Shown here: positions 10,900 through 23,308 of the stretch, piece by piece
Layout: each line of letters opens with the position of its first letter
Numbering within the stretch: the first letter of the stretch is position 1
NCBI GenBank assembly: GCA_016584495.1
Contig: WAID01000005.1
Location: forward strand, 1,872,501 to 1,936,500
DNA: 64,000 bases
Direction: 5' to 3'
Source: Celoporthe dispersa
Taxonomy: Eukaryota; Ascomycota; Sordariomycetes; Diaporthales; Cryphonectriaceae
Translations under genes and position numbers: made by a program
The notes under the pieces: generated by a model
Database searches by the model: none
Told to the model about the DNA's origin: nothing
Seen by the model: the letters and a program-made list of their open reading frames with translations, nothing else

Positions 10900-12627
10900 G
10901 ATGGGCAACAGTGCTGTATTCTTGTGGATAGGACAGAGGGTTCAGTAGAGGCTGCAGAGTTGTTGCGATGAGAAGTACTGGCAGATCAACGCTTGGAGGG
11001 ACCTGGACCACCATCAAGAGGAGGGATGACGACAGCGGACAGAGGATACTAGACGGTTTGGGAGCGTGCTGAGAGTGGAAAGTAGGAACGACTGAAGGGT
11101 GGAAGGTTGCTACAATGAAAAATCAACAGTGTTGAGAAGCGAAACACCCTATTATTCCGATACGACAATCTGTTCAGTCCAGAGGAATGAGAGAGAGAGA
11201 GGGTGAGAGAGGGAGAAAGAGAGGTTCCAAGTACAGGTGGATTGGAGGAGCAAAGAGAAGGCTACTGACTTGGACGAACAGCACCAGAGGTGACTGAAAG
11301 GTAAGTGTGACTGCATTTGATCCATGCATGTAGACCTGTTAGTGAGTCACCTGGCTGATCCTCGACTGCATGGTGTCTAGAGGTCACGACTAGCACGAGA
11401 TGGGCGAGGGACTACTTGTTGGAACATCCAGGTGGAGCCAGGCCTGTGGTACACCTAATCCCAGGCACAGGCCCCAACACCCCAACAGGGACCAGACAGC
11501 TTCAATCGGGGTCGGGGGTCCTTGTGACGAAGGCGATACAGCAAGTCCGCTTTTGGGGTGGGAGGTAGGGGGACTGGCTGGATTTGGCATGAAACCTCAC
11601 AGAAGACCACTCAGTAGCAGGCCAGGCCTGGACATGATAATCTTCAGCACAGCATAGAACTATGCATTGTGTCTCTCACCTCGGAGTCAGGCTGAGGTGA
11701 TCTGAGACCTTGAGCCCTGCCAACCTGCCTAGCCCCGGCTAGCAACACCAGACAATGAGCATCAACATGAACGTGCACTTGCGTGCACCTGCATCTGCAA
11801 CTTGGCCTGCAATGTTACCCAAATCTCATCTCACACGGCAGGCTGGCTGCTCCCACCCCCCAAGCCATGGTACTAGGAGTATATACCAAGCTTACTGCAG
11901 TTTGGTTGGGCAACTGGGTTGCATTGCTGCCCAGCAAGCCAGAACTGGAGAGTGATAGACATCAGAGCAAAGACATGGCATGGCGGGGTTAAAACCCCCA
12001 GTTTGACTCCACTCATAAGGCTCAAAGAGACATCACAAGACCTTCCTCAGCTGGAGGGAGGGAGCGAGGATACTTGGTACCATGGCTTCTTTGCTGAGGT
12101 CGAAGAGGCACTGCTCCAGAAGACGGCAGTCCAGCACCGTAGGCCTGGAACTGCCTCCTGAAACGAGGGCGGGTACGGAATCATTTCCATACTCAATCAA
12201 CATGAGCAAGTTGTCATGTGGAGCCTAGAGTTGCAGCCTTCTCTCTCGGGACTGTTAGGAGCGGGGCCGGAAACCAACGGACCAGCATGGCAATGGGTCC
12301 GCACGGTCCGCTGGCCCTAGCCACACAACAAAGCCCGCACGGACCAGATAGCCACACTGTCAGCTACTGTGGCTCGAGAGCTGCATTGCGTTGACGTTCG
12401 CGTGCCTAGAGCTGCTGCTGCTGCTGCTGCTGAACAACATCGCCGACTTGGTCTGCATCTTTCGACAACCTTTTTTTTTTTCAACGACGACCACCAGCCC
12501 AGCCTGGCCTTACAACCCGCTCCTTCCCCAGGCGAGCTCACTTCCGGTAGACCAGGCATCGACCTCGACCATAGTCCCGTTTGCGCCATTCTCCTTCTCA
12601 ACCTTTCCTGTCAGCAAGCCCGTCAAG
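10900..12627. other. Divergent spacer upstream of RPT3
   Basis: It holds the promoter side of the small minus-strand gene and the RPT3 leader. A GA-rich tract lies near 11190-11222 and a CTG run at 12411-12432. No coding signal is seen. Confidence 0.6.
12411..12432 (+). repeat. CTG trinucleotide run in the RPT3 leader
   Basis: Seven consecutive CTG units, about 200 bp upstream of the RPT3 ATG. Probably transcribed 5' UTR. Confidence 0.9.
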
Positions 12628-13965
12628 ATGGGTGACGTCCTGGTAGAAGCCCCGGTCAACCACCTCTCGCCTGCCAAGAAGGTCGCCTCATCAACGATCC
12701 CTAGTATTGAGAACTTTGAGGGTGCCGGCACAGATACAGGCGATGAGTACGCATCATTGAAGAAGCTGCAACGGCAGCTGGAGTACATCCAGCTGCAGGA
12801 GGAGTACATCAAGGATGAGCAGCGGAGTCTGAAGAGGGAGCTTGTCAGGGCCCAGGAGGAGATCAAGAGGATCCAGAGCGTGCCTCTGGTCATTGGCCAG
12901 TTCATGGAGGCCATCGATCAGAAGTGAGTACCTGCCCTGGCCGCAGGAAGCTGTAAATCAAGCGTACGACAATACTAACCATGTTATGCCAACAGCACCG
13001 GCATCGTGCAATCTTCTACCGGCTCTAACTACGTCGTCCGCATTTTGTCCACTCTCGATCGCGAGCTGCTCAAGCCATCATCCTCCGTCGCCCTCCACCG
13101 GCACTCGAATGCTCTTGTCGATATCCTCCCCCCTGAGGCCGACTCATCCATTGCCATGCTGGGCGTCGACGAGAAGCCCGATGTGACATACGCCGACGTT
13201 GGTGGCCTGGATATGCAGAAGCAGGAGATCCGCGAGGCCGTCGAGCTCCCTCTCACACACTTCGACCTCTACAAACAGATCGGTATTGACCCTCCGCGTG
13301 GTGTGCTGCTCTATGGTCCACCAGGTACTGGCAAGACCATGCTGGTCAAGGCGGTGGCAAACAGCACAACGGCAAACTTTATCCGTGTGGTGGGATCAGA
13401 ATTCGTGCAAAAGTACCTGGGTGAGGGACCGCGCATGGTGCGAGATGTATTCCGCATGGCAAGAGAGAACTCGCCCGCCATCATCTTCATTGACGAGATC
13501 GACGCCATCGCCACGAAGCGTTTCGATGCCCAGACCGGTGCCGACCGTGAGGTACAGCGCATCCTGCTGGAGCTGCTCAACCAGATGGATGGATTCGACC
13601 AGACTGCCAACGTCAAGGTCATCATGGCGACGAACCGCGCCGACACCCTCGACCCTGCCCTGCTGCGACCTGGACGTCTGGACCGAAAGATCGAGTTCCC
13701 GTCCCTGCGAGACCGCCGCGAGCGTCGTCTGATCTTCACTACCATCGCGGCGAAGATGAGCCTTGCTCCTGAAGTGGACCTGGACTCGCTGATCGTGCGG
13801 AACGACCCCCTGAGTGGTGCCATCATCGCTGCGATCATGCAGGAGGCTGGTCTGCGCGCCGTGAGGAAGAACAGATACAACATCATCCAGAGCGACCTGG
13901 AGGACGCATACTCGAGCCAGGTCAAGGGCACGAGCGACGAGAACAAGTTCGACTTCTACAAATAA
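12628..13965 (+). CDS. RPT3: 26S proteasome regulatory AAA-ATPase Rpt3 (subunit 6B/PSMC4)
   Basis: One of six ATPases of the 19S base, which unfold substrates and open the 20S gate. Two exons, 12628-12923 and 12996-13965, give 421 aa with a phase-2 intron (GTGAGT...CAACAG). Order: disordered N-terminus; coiled coil ending about residue 85 (KKLQRQLEYIQLQEEYIKDE); OB domain; AAA module with Walker A GPPGTGKT at 206-213; pore loop (YLGEGPR); Walker B IIFIDEIDAI; NRADTLDPALLRPGRLDRKIEFP with arginine fingers; the RPT3-type C-domain NDPLSGAIIAAIMQEAGL; and a terminal HbYX motif, FYK, that docks into the 20S alpha ring. No frame defects. Length and motif spacing are normal for the family. Confidence 0.98.
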
Positions 13966-15044
13966 GCTGTTGAGAGTCTCTCTTGGTGGTGACGAGACTG
14001 CGCGCTGCATTCGGTCTAGCACGGGATGTGCTTCCGTGGACGACCGATCAATAGACGATGGGAATATCCGGCGTGCAGGATGGGCCAGGACTTGTCATTT
14101 CGTAATAGGCTATGATAGACTGCCACATCCCGCAGTGTATAATACGACAACAGCATTCATGACGAACTTGTGCGCGCCGCGATACATTCAATACAGATGG
14201 CGCCTTTGACGGCTTTTGCCCACAATGGCTCCCTACAAACATTGAGCACCGGGACTTCTGATCACAGCCCTCATGCATTTACTACTACATTTTTGGGCAT
14301 AGAGATCTGTGCGCTACAGTAGAAATTACGAGACCGGGCCACGGGGCCTCAATGAGATTGGTCTGTGTGTGTTCTAATTGCTACGGCAGGCCTTTCCAGA
14401 GAGTATGCGATGCCGGTTCTCGGCCATGGACTGCCACGAGACCACGCCCATAAAACCCCAAGCGTTCAAAGACAGTAGATTTCTCGATGATACCTCTGGT
14501 TCCAGAATCCTGCTTCCCGTTATGTCATTTTATTTATTGTGAATCTTCGAGTCTCGTTCAAGTTAACCTTTTGTTTCACCTGTCCGTTCCTCCTGTTGTC
14601 TTTCCTGTTGTTCGTTGGCCTATCCTCCTGTCATACCGAAAATTCGACATTCCTGAGGCAGAAGAAATTCTCTCTTACTCTAGGCGGACGGTATCACTTA
14701 CATATATCGATAAGGGTGGCTCTAAATCCGCCTTTAACGAGGGCTTCTTCAAATATAGAGCCGAAAATTGACGTACACGCCCTCTAACCTTCTACGTAGT
14801 CCGGCATTGTGTTCCGGGCACTGACAGTGAAGCTCTATGTGCAGAGAAATCATATAGAGATATTATCCAAGTATCCAAATTGTATTCACCGCCAAGAGCG
14901 CTATCCATGGTATCCAAAACGACAGTCGCTTGCCTCTAAATGATAATGCCTATAGTTGGAACGCCGATATGACCCTCGATAACATCCTGATTCTCACTTC
15001 ACGGTTGTCGCGAATCTTCCCTTTCGCACAAGCAGACTTGGGCT
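13966..15044. other. Spacer downstream of RPT3
   Basis: 3' sides of RPT3 and of the cysteine-rich mini-gene. The short plus-strand ORFs near 14487-14790 carry no recognisable motif. Confidence 0.55.
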
Positions 15045-15330
15045 CTAGTTGCTGCAGATCGCCTCGCAGCAGTCTTTGGCGCACTCATCACCACAGCCGA
15101 AGCAGAAACCTCGCATGATCCAGTCGCAGCAGCCATCACCATCACCACCACGCATTGTGGTCATCTCCTGTAGCTAGCATTAACACACTGCCTATTCACT
15201 AGACGAAGAGGGAGAGAGAGAGGAGACGGCATACCGCTTGTGGTTGATACGCAGTTGTGCTGAGGTCCTGGTTCTGGAGGGGCACCATCTGCACCTGGTT
15301 GGTGGGAGGCTGAGACTCGACGGAAGGCAT
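15045..15330 (-). CDS. Spliced cysteine-rich mini-protein, 72 aa
   Basis: Two exons, 15330-15235 (32 codons) and 15167-15045 (40 codons plus TAG), are joined by a phase-0 intron with donor GTATGC and acceptor GCTACAG. The first 32 residues are polar, rich in Gln, Pro and Ser (MPSVESQPPTNQVQMVPLQN). The C-terminal 30 residues hold eight Cys: GCCDWIMRGFCFGC, then GDECAKDCCEAICSN. The layout, a Pro/Gln-rich head and a short Cys-dense amphipathic tail, resembles small cysteine-rich membrane-module (CYSTM-like) proteins, but the tail is less hydrophobic, so this is only a suggestion. There is no signal peptide. A TATATATAA box sits about 30-40 bp upstream of the ATG, so the 5' UTR would be very short or the start lies slightly downstream. 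Confidence 0.62.
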
Positions 15331-17002
15331 TTTGAGAGCGTGTATATAGTCCTTGGTTTTATATATAAAGCCTGGCTGCGCGGTACACCCTGCTGGGACT
15401 GTCTGCTCGAAGAAGGAAGGTCAGGTGTTATATTCTCGAGAGAATCTCTGGAAACTGCTTGACGACTATGACCTTGAGGAGATGTCCCTCTATGAAGAGT
15501 CTTTGGGCGTAGAGGGACGACGGGGAGTATTTAAAAACATCGTCTCCGGCCTGTTCTCCAAGCCCAACTCTGCACATAAGCTTTCTGACAAGCTTTCTGT
15601 AAGACGGTATTGGATGCTTGGCTCCAACGGGCCACCATCAGCAAGCAGCATGATCCTTCGCTGCAGGCCTCTATGCCGGGACCTTTTTTCTCAGCTTACA
15701 GGTCACCTCATCCCACAACCCAATTTATTTTTGTCCGGGGCTTCCCCCCTCTGTATGTGTCCTTGTGCAGAGCTGAACCTCACCGCCCCCCACATATTCA
15801 GATTTCGCAAGGTGATGAGCTGAGCAGACATTGGCCCAAGACCTACCGTTAGCGGCTCCACGAGGCTGGAGGATCGCAAGCCCGGAGGGCGGTTTGACCA
15901 GTCCAAGTCGGCACGATCAGCATACAATGGCTACAGGCAGCGGGTGTGCAAGAGCCGTACTTCCGCCTCGGTGGTATTGCTATGCTTTATCCCCTGGCAA
16001 ATGATATACACATAACAGGCCGTTGGCGATGGTGTGGCTCCATCCATGGCGGCCGCAGGATTCAGGCTCCCATGCGGTGCATCAAAACTTTCGTGTCGCA
16101 TCCGTCAGCGGCGCGTATGCACTGACCGGAGCTCGACAAATCAGTACTCAATAGCGATGGAGTGGTTTTCAAAGGTGATTTCTCCTGTGGACCGAGACCT
16201 GATACCTTCAAACTCTGGAAGTGATACAGTATCTTGGTACCAATTAATGATGTGGTAAGTAATTACGTTCGAGAGCTTGAGCACTCCGCCGCGAGCATGA
16301 AGCGGCTCTGTTATTTGCTTCATTCCTGATATCTTCCCATGGAGCAATTCTGCAGCTATTTGCTGTCGCTGCGCGGTCTGGTCGGACGTCTAAGTATGCT
16401 AGCCAGGCCAGTAATTAGAATGGATTGCTCAACCGGCCGTCACGGAATCGGTGCCTCAGGTGGTAAGATTATCGCTGCCGGTCAATATAGGATGACTATA
16501 TTTAGCTGACAAGGGCCCCCTTACACCCTCCTTTTCCAATATGAGACAGCTAGAACCCCAACAAGTTGAATGGATTCAGGGAGGCTCAAAAAAAGGAAAC
16601 GGGTTCTATGAATGGGACGGCGAACACATCCTCAAACGCCACACCCAGGGAGGTGATGTCCAGATCCGCCTAGTGCTGACTTGAATCCTCCTGGATGGAC
16701 CTCGATCACCCGTCATAGTTCGTTGTGCAGATGCTCTCTCAACTAGAGCTGCTGCTGTTTATTTCTGGTGACTAGCTTCCTCAGCGTTTGTAGACGACTT
16801 CACATACACCCACCACCCTGAGAAAACGCCAGAGTCGGAAAGAAGAAACGAGAGTACCATGCTCAACCGAAGGCCAGAGCCAGTACAGCAACGACAAGTA
16901 TGCAGAGCAAGGCGTAGCCTATGTGAAGGAGAGTGAGGGACCCAAACTGTCGCTGAGGCCAGGCTCCGTCTTTCTCTATAGCTTTCTATGACCCTTTCTT
17001 AT
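15331..17002. other. Spacer; at most a 47-codon ORF
   Basis: TATATA elements at 15343-15366 belong to the promoter of the cysteine-rich gene. An ATG at 16541 opens a 47-codon frame to a TGA at 16682-16684 (MRQLEPQQVEWIQGGSKK at its start) with protein-like composition but no support beyond that. The longer ORF at 15353-15823 has no motif and overlaps the promoter. Confidence 0.45.
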
Positions 17003-18545
17003 TCAAGAAGATGTAGTATTTGTTCCCACAAACACCACCAAGACAGCAGCGTACGCGGCGGTCACCGACATGACATCCTTCGGCTCAACATGACTAGCGA
17101 AAAAGAGATGACCACTCCAAATATGAAGACACATACAGACGTGGTGACCAGCGACGTGGTCAAGCCGGGATGAAGAACCATGATCAGCATAGGGAAAACA
17201 AGAAACGCCCCACCAACAGTCGCCGCAAAGACTTTCTGAAGAAACCGCGGCCACTTGTAGGAGAAGAAAAACTTGAAGACAATGTCGTCTCGAAGCTTCT
17301 CGTTGTACATGTACCGGTCCACAGGCGGGTCCAGTGTCGTTTCTAGGTAGTCCTGGAGAGGCTTCATGTCCTTGTCGTACTTTGCGCGGTCTTCGTCGCT
17401 GAGTTCGTGTGCGCGTGAGGCCCGCCACCTCGACGAGATGTCTCGGAGGAGTTCCCGGCCCTCGCTCCATTTTGTTGAGGGCTCGAACTTCTCCCGACCT
17501 CTATGTAAGTTATAAGCGGCGTTCATTCGTTCCATGATCTCAAGCGCGGCGACTATTGGGGCAAGGCTGAATCAGCACTCAATTCTCTTTCCCATGACGT
17601 TTCAGCATTCCTCAGGTCTGGGGATCGGGAGAGAAGCGGGGGTAGGGGAGGGGGAGGGTGGGGGAGAGATCTCACTATATTCTTTCATGTCGTTCTGATA
17701 TCGCCTGACCAAGAGTGCTGAAGATGTTGACTTGTCGTAACGCAGACTCAGGGCCACCTCTGCCAGTCTGGCCTCATAATATTCGAGACAAAACTTTTGC
17801 AGCGCCTTGTGAACAACCTTGATTTCCTTCTCGGTGGCCACGACAATTTTGTCGGCGTAGATCTCTCGTAGGTCATTGAGAAGCTCGCAGTCCAGACTTT
17901 CGTCTACTTGGTTCAGATCATCGTCTCTGGCCTGCAGCTGCCTGTGGCGGCGTGCTCGTCTCATGAGTGTTCTGGTGTCTCTCGTCAGCCCGGGCCTCTT
18001 CCAAAACCTCTCGCCTGAACAGCCTTGACAGGTACTTTTTTTTTTCTTTTTTTTTTCTTTTTCTTTCTTTACCTTTGCAAATGCTGGCCGTCTTGGATGC
18101 GCCAGTTACTCCTGACATCACCAGCACCTATAGTGAACCCACGCTTGAAATCCTTCTGCGGCGCAACTCGCTGTGTCCCAAGAGCCCGCACTGCTGCCTC
18201 ATCCCTGGCCGCGGGCGAACACTCATTGGGTAATGGTATAGGACCCGGCGTCCTCTCCGGTTCTGAAGCATCCGGCCGACTAGTATCGGGCGCAGCCTGA
18301 CTTTGTGCACGGATGCTTGCCTGCTCCGGCGCGTCTTCTTGAGCGGAGGCTGGAATAGGAGCTGGGGATCTGGATCTGGGCTCCGAGACGCTGGGAGCAG
18401 GGGCTGCGGCACTGCTCCCTCCTCGCGCGGGTCGACCAGCTCGCTCATGGTCATCAGGATCCGAGATGGTTGTGGCTCTGACGTTGAAAAAGCTCTTTAC
18501 ATCTGGATTGGGCCGCGGCCGCAGGGAATCACCAGTCGAGAGCAT
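17003..18545 (-). CDS. DUF6594-like fungal membrane protein
   Basis: Exons 18545-18073, 18023-17676 and 17552-17003 fit with correct phases for the second and third. The first ~150 residues are disordered, Pro/Ser/Ala-rich. A long helical section follows (RRARRHRQLQARDDDL, LEYYEARLAEVALSLRYD). The C-terminus has three hydrophobic helices: FAATVGGAFLVFPMLIMVL, TSLVTTSVCVFIFGVVIS, and AAYAAVLVVFVGTN at the end. This helix pattern and the closing VLVVFVG motif are what I associate with fungal DUF6594 proteins, whose function is unknown. The A5 run at 17100-17104 (T5 on the coding strand) is one base short for the frame to pass into EPKDVMSVTAAYAAV. Another one-base surplus near 18100-18130 is needed to join exon 1. 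Confidence 0.66.
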
Positions 18546-19269
18546 CGCATCGAGGGGGAAAGAAAAAACAAGATGATGCAGGGGGGGTTTTTTTTTCATT
18601 TCTTTTCTTTCTATGGTCGGGGCGGCGGCTTTGCGGAATTGTAACATGCATTTACGCGCCGGGAATATATACATATTCTAACCACAGTCCCCTGTTTCCC
18701 AGGCGCGGCGGGTTTTTTGTGGCACTGCTGCAGTGGCATGGGGCTGAGCGATGTGACCCAATTGAGTCGCTTGGCTGCCTCGCATCTTTGGCTAGCAAAC
18801 AACCAACGGCCACATTGAAATGATCTTGGGACGGGTGGCGTTACCTGATTCGTCCCCTCCAGGCTGCAGTTGGCACTGTTCTTACACATACGAGACCGCG
18901 GAAAACCTGCTTTATTGACAGTTTGGTGTGAGTGTGTGAGCCATCACCTCACAAGGCAGGTCAGGATGGCGGAGAGAATGCAGTGAAACGAGATGAGAAA
19001 TGATATCTCGATAGAGGTGTTTTTGCCGGAACCGCTCTCCAATTTGTCGGCTTCGTCTCCATACTCGAGTTGTTTTTTTTTTTTTTTAAACATTCATATC
19101 ATGTAGAATCAGAATGCAGCATGCATGCTTGACCGCTGGTGATGAGAGAATTGTGCCTGACAACTCACGCATAGACCCCATGAATACTATGCGAATTCCA
19201 CACCGCCGAGTATCTGAGAGAGGCCGACGGACGTTTGGAGTTGTTGTCCTGTACCCATACCGTAGACCA
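18546..19269. other. Spacer
   Basis: Promoter side of the DUF6594-like gene and 3' side of the hydrolase gene. It includes a long T run near 19073-19087. No coding signal. Confidence 0.55.
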
Positions 19270-21047
19270 TCACATCGTAGCGTTCCTAACGACGCCATCA
19301 GTCCCCTTGGCCAGCAGCGGCGGCTTCTCGACCGGACTCCTCCCGTTGCGATACTTCCACAGCCGGCTCAGCTCTTTGACCCTGACCCGGTCCACCGGCA
19401 CCCCCGTGCCCTGCCTCACCAGGACAGGCGACCCGCCGCCGTTCTGGACCTCGACGGCCCCCTTCACCTCCCCCCTCGTCCTCCCAGCTCCCAATAACCC
19501 CTTCCCGCCCACACCCGCCGGCGTCGCCCTTGTCACTATCGCCACGACCACCACCACCGCCGTCCTGGCGCACAGACACCACGCTCTCCATGAACGCGTT
19601 GGCCTCGGCGCACCCGACAAACTGGCCCGTGACCGAGTCCTTCTGCAGGGGGAACATGCCGTCCAGGTAGTGCTGGACGAGCTGGTGGCCCCCGCGGCCC
19701 TCGGGGCTCGAGCGCGCAAAGAGGCGGCCCAGGAAGCGCGGGATGACGTGCGTCGCGGGCGGGATGGTGGCGAAGTGCAGGACGCCCCAGAGGGCGACAA
19801 AGTCGGTTGTGTAGGCGTAGTGTTCTATGTGGCGGATCGCGCGGGCTGATGGGGAGCTGGTCGGGTCATCTGCTGCTGCTGCTGCTGCTGATGTAGGTGG
19901 TGGTGATGATGATGATAATAACGTGTGAGGCGTGGAGGCCGTGTTGAGTCCTGGTGGTGGTACTGGTGAGGTGCTGCTGGGAGCAGGCATATGGCCCATC
20001 CCTGCTGCTGCTGCTGCTGCTGCTGACGGTCTGTTTTCCTCCTCCGCCCTCACCTCGCTGCGCACCGTGCGGTACGGGTTGTTGAAGTGGTTCGCGGCGT
20101 TGCCAAACGTGTACACCTCGAGCTTGCACAGCAGGTTCTGCGGCAGCTCCTGCAGCAGCCAGTCCAGCACCATGCCGCCCTCGATGCCGCCCTGCGAGTG
20201 CAGGATGAAGACCACCTTGCTGTACTGCGGGTTGTACAGCTTCTCCTTGATGATCTTGTAGCACACGCGGACGTCGCTGGTCGCGTACCCAAAGTTGCGC
20301 TGGACCAGGCACTCGACCACATCGAAGAGGATGCCCGACGTGCGGTTGTGGATGCCCACCACGGGCCGCCCAAAGGTTAGGGCCAGCCGGTTCAGGTTCG
20401 ACCGCATCCAGTGCGAGCCTACGGCGACGCCGTTGAGGAAGACCCACTGCTCGTGTGCGAATTTCGTCTGGTCCGGTGCTGCGTATTCCGGGTCCGAGTA
20501 GAAGACGATGTCCTTGCCGTTCAGGGAGGGCGCAGAGGGCGCCGTTGAGGGCCATGAAGGCGCCGGCGGCGAGGATGGTGGTCCACAGCGGGATGAAGAG
20601 CGCCAGGAGCGGGACGACGAGGATGAAGACCAGCTGGAGGACGACGAGGACGGTGTGGATCAGGATGCAGAAGAGGTTGCCCGGCGTGGGTGCCAGCTCA
20701 GACAGGGCGCCTGAATCGGTAGGCTTGTACGGCAGGAGGATGTAGGGCAGGGCCCAGATGTAGTAGAAGAAGTTGTACGTATCCCACGCCAGCAGCCTCC
20801 AGGGGCTGTCCGTGTAGCTGTAGTTGATGACAGCCTGGTCGCCCAGCTGGCTGCCAAAGAAGCTGACCCCATCGGAGGAGGCGGAGGAGGAGGAGGAGGA
20901 GGAGGAGGAGGAGGAGGAGGAGGAGGTAGATGAGCACGCACGGGAACGTGAAGGATGCGAGGTCGATGTATGATGATCCACCTGGCCGTTCCGAAACGGA
21001 CCGGACAGCCCGTTTGTGATGATGGATGAACCTGATGAGCCAGCCAT
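19270..21047 (-). CDS. Membrane-anchored alpha/beta-hydrolase-like protein
   Basis: A single exon of about 591 aa once two one-base surpluses are allowed. It starts with a disordered Ser-rich segment including a 14-Ser run, then hydrophobic helices (WDTYNFFYYIWALPYILLPY; CILIHTVLVVLQLVFILVV and IPLWTTILAAGAFMALNGA). A soluble domain follows with GRPVVGIHNRTSGILFDVVE and the nucleophile elbow VVFILHSQGGIEG, a lipase/esterase-type G/H-x-S-x-G site. The end reads GVPVDRVRVKELSRLWKYR. The frame shifts at CCC (20524-20526 on the plus strand, GGG) and again at a six-base run at 19470-19475; conserved sequence continues on both sides. Two Ala-rich trinucleotide tracts lie in a variable loop. Substrate unknown; the membrane helices suggest endomembrane placement. 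Confidence 0.72.
20874..20927. repeat. GGA trinucleotide microsatellite coding poly-Ser
   Basis: About 18 GGA units on the plus strand, read as TCC (Ser) in the hydrolase N-terminus. Such tracts vary in length between strains. Confidence 0.9.
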
Positions 21048-21787
21048 CTTGAAGAGAGAGGACTAGGCGAGCGGGCGAGAGAGAGAGAGAGAGAGAAAGC
21101 ATGGGCCAGATTCCACCAGGTGGAGCCAAGTGGAAAGCCAGCCAGGCACAGACGCGCGAGAAAGCTTCTTAAATCTTAAAAGACCTGTCGCACTTTCTCA
21201 CATGTGTCACATGCGTCACCTATACTTTGCTCACATGATCGACATGCAAGGCAGCACATCTCAGAAAAGTGAGAGATGAGAGAGAGAGAGAGAGGGAAAA
21301 GGAGTGTACACCAAACTTTCGTCCCCCCCCCACACACACAGCTCAGCCTTGGGCTGGCTGCTGACCATACAGCGCACTGCCAACATGTTCCATATGCAAC
21401 TCTGGCGTCCAAGCTTGGCAGTGTGGTGTTTTGCAGCGGGTCTTTTTTTTTCTTTTTGTGTTTCTTGTGGTGCAGTAGCGTCACATCTCGCATGCTGCTG
21501 TGCATGTCACCTACGACAGCGGAGCTGAGCTGGGCGCCAATGCAACCTCTTCTTTCCCGTTAGCGCTGACGCAGTATCGTATCGTCGGCACACGCCCTGC
21601 TGCTGTATGGGCCTTGGTACGAGCCGGGCTGTCGGTTCTCCTCCTCGTGTAAGGCTGAGGGGGGAGGCCTTGGGCTGAAGCTTGCTGGGGAGCTCTTTTT
21701 TTCTTCTTTCTTCTCTAGGTACGACTGGCTGTACTATGAGGTGCGATCGTCGGGCGAGATTGGGACGAGTACACACACACACCTTTT

Positions 21788-22274
21788 CTATGCAACGAAC
21801 TTGGTGTGGCTCCCCGTGACCAAGACCTTCTTCCCACCCCTCCCGTCGCCGCCCTTCTTCCTGATCTCGACGCTGGTAAAGGCCATGCTCCTCCCCAGCT
21901 TGTTCAGCCAGCACTCGACCTCGACCGTGTCGCCGACGCGCGCGCTGCTCACGTAGCTGACGTGGATGTCGGTCGACACGCCCGTCTTTTTCGCCGCCGG
22001 ACCGGGCCACGATGGCCATGCCGGCAGAGAAGTCGATGATGGCGGCGCTGGTGGTGCCGTGGATGCCGCCGAGGGAGTTGACGTGCGAAGGCTCGAGGAC
22101 CATCTCGGCCGTGACGCGGCCGTCGGACGAGGCAGAGGTCATGCGCATGGTCGGGATGAGGAGGGCATAGGGCTGGCTGGCGTGGATCTTTTGGGACCAG
22201 ACGCCTGAGACGTGCTCGAGCACAGAGACGGGCTCGCCTGTGGTGGCTGCAGCAGGAGGTATTGGCTCGGCCAT
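21788..22274 (-). CDS. Hot-dog fold acyl-CoA thioesterase (PaaI/ACOT13-like)
   Basis: About 161 aa, single exon. The hot-dog signature is visible: VTAEMVLEPSHVNSLGGIHG (the central helix entry, N-x-x-G-x-x-H-G), TTSAAIIDFSAGMAIVARSG, then STDIHVSYVSSARVGDTVEV, CWLNKLGRSMAFTSVEIRKK and a final strand ending TGSHTKFVA. Such enzymes hydrolyse acyl-CoA thioesters, often in mitochondria or peroxisomes. The T5 run at 21987-21991 (A5 on the coding strand) is one base too long to keep these halves in one frame. The start ATG at 22274 gives the full N-terminus. It is divergent from the AMMECR1 gene. Confidence 0.82.
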
Positions 22275-23308
22275 GGCGACACAAGCCTGTTTCTTTCTCT
22301 TTTCCCTCTCTTTTTCCTTCTTCTCTCGTAATGATCTCGAGGCGTGACGAGGATTGTTGAGATCTGAGGTAGGTGAGCAGAGACCTCGTCAGGATCAACA
22401 CAGTATAACATAAAAGACGCAGGTGTAGAGAAGAAAAAAGAAAAAAAATCTCACACTCAAGAATCAACCTCAACTTCTCGAGACAGGAAACTGATTCTGA
22501 CTCATTCTCTCACTGAAAAGCGACGATGCCACCCATGAGCCCTTTCGGCATCCGACCGATCTTGTGTGAGACCGGATTATTACTGCCCACCCACGCACAG
22601 TACGGATTTTTAAATGTGAGCGCCTTGTCTTCTCTTGGTTTTTGTTTTCCCCCTCTTTCTTTCCTTTCGATGTGGCTTGCAGAAGCAAAGAGAGAGAGAG
22701 AGTGTGTGGATGAGGCTTTCCACACGGGTTTCCCGCTGACCCCCCCGCCCTCTTCCCCTACCCCCAAGACAGCCTGTAGCAGCTGCAGGGCCAAAGAAAG
22801 AGCGGCCTAGGCAGGGCCTGAACAGGGGTGTTCAGCCAGATAGCGTCATTGTAGGCCTCTGCCGCGGAGCATCCCGGCGCTGTTAGGACCACGCCCTGTC
22901 CCAACCCTGTCTAGGCGCTTCAGGTGTCACTTAAACACCCAGTCCGTATTACCCCGCGGTTCTAAACCACTGCCTGCCCCCTCCCCCTCCCCCCTCCCGG
23001 GCCTAAATACCCACTACGCCGACTGCAGCCACTGTAACCCCTCTTCTATGAACCGTTCATCATTCGCTCCTCCACGAGTCAGCCGGCCTCGACCACCCGC
23101 GGACCTCACCACGTTTCCGCCCTTAAATCCTCACGAGGAGGCAGCCTTGACGCTGTCCTTCCGCTTCCTGTTCCTCCCTCTCGCTCCTTCACCACCTTCT
23201 CTTGCTCTCCCATCCTTACTTGTCGCCGCCATCTCTCTTTTTGTTCTCTCTCTCTTCCCCAGCCCGGACCAGCGGCTGCAACTAAGACACACCACAGAGA
23301 CAGCAGCC
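22275..23308. other. Divergent promoter region, thioesterase / AMMECR1
   Basis: About 1 kb with pyrimidine-rich tracts on both flanks and a C-rich segment at 22978-22998. The AMMECR1 frame is open upstream to 23048 but that stretch is low-complexity Pro/Leu/Ser and is better read as leader. Confidence 0.6.

Noticed and set aside
15353..15823. 156-aa plus-strand ORF
   Set aside because: It starts inside TATA-like promoter sequence, has no motif, and its composition resembles spacer.
23048..23308. N-terminal extension of the AMMECR1 ORF
   Set aside because: Low-complexity Pro/Leu/Ser sequence upstream of a family-typical start; better explained as open 5' leader.
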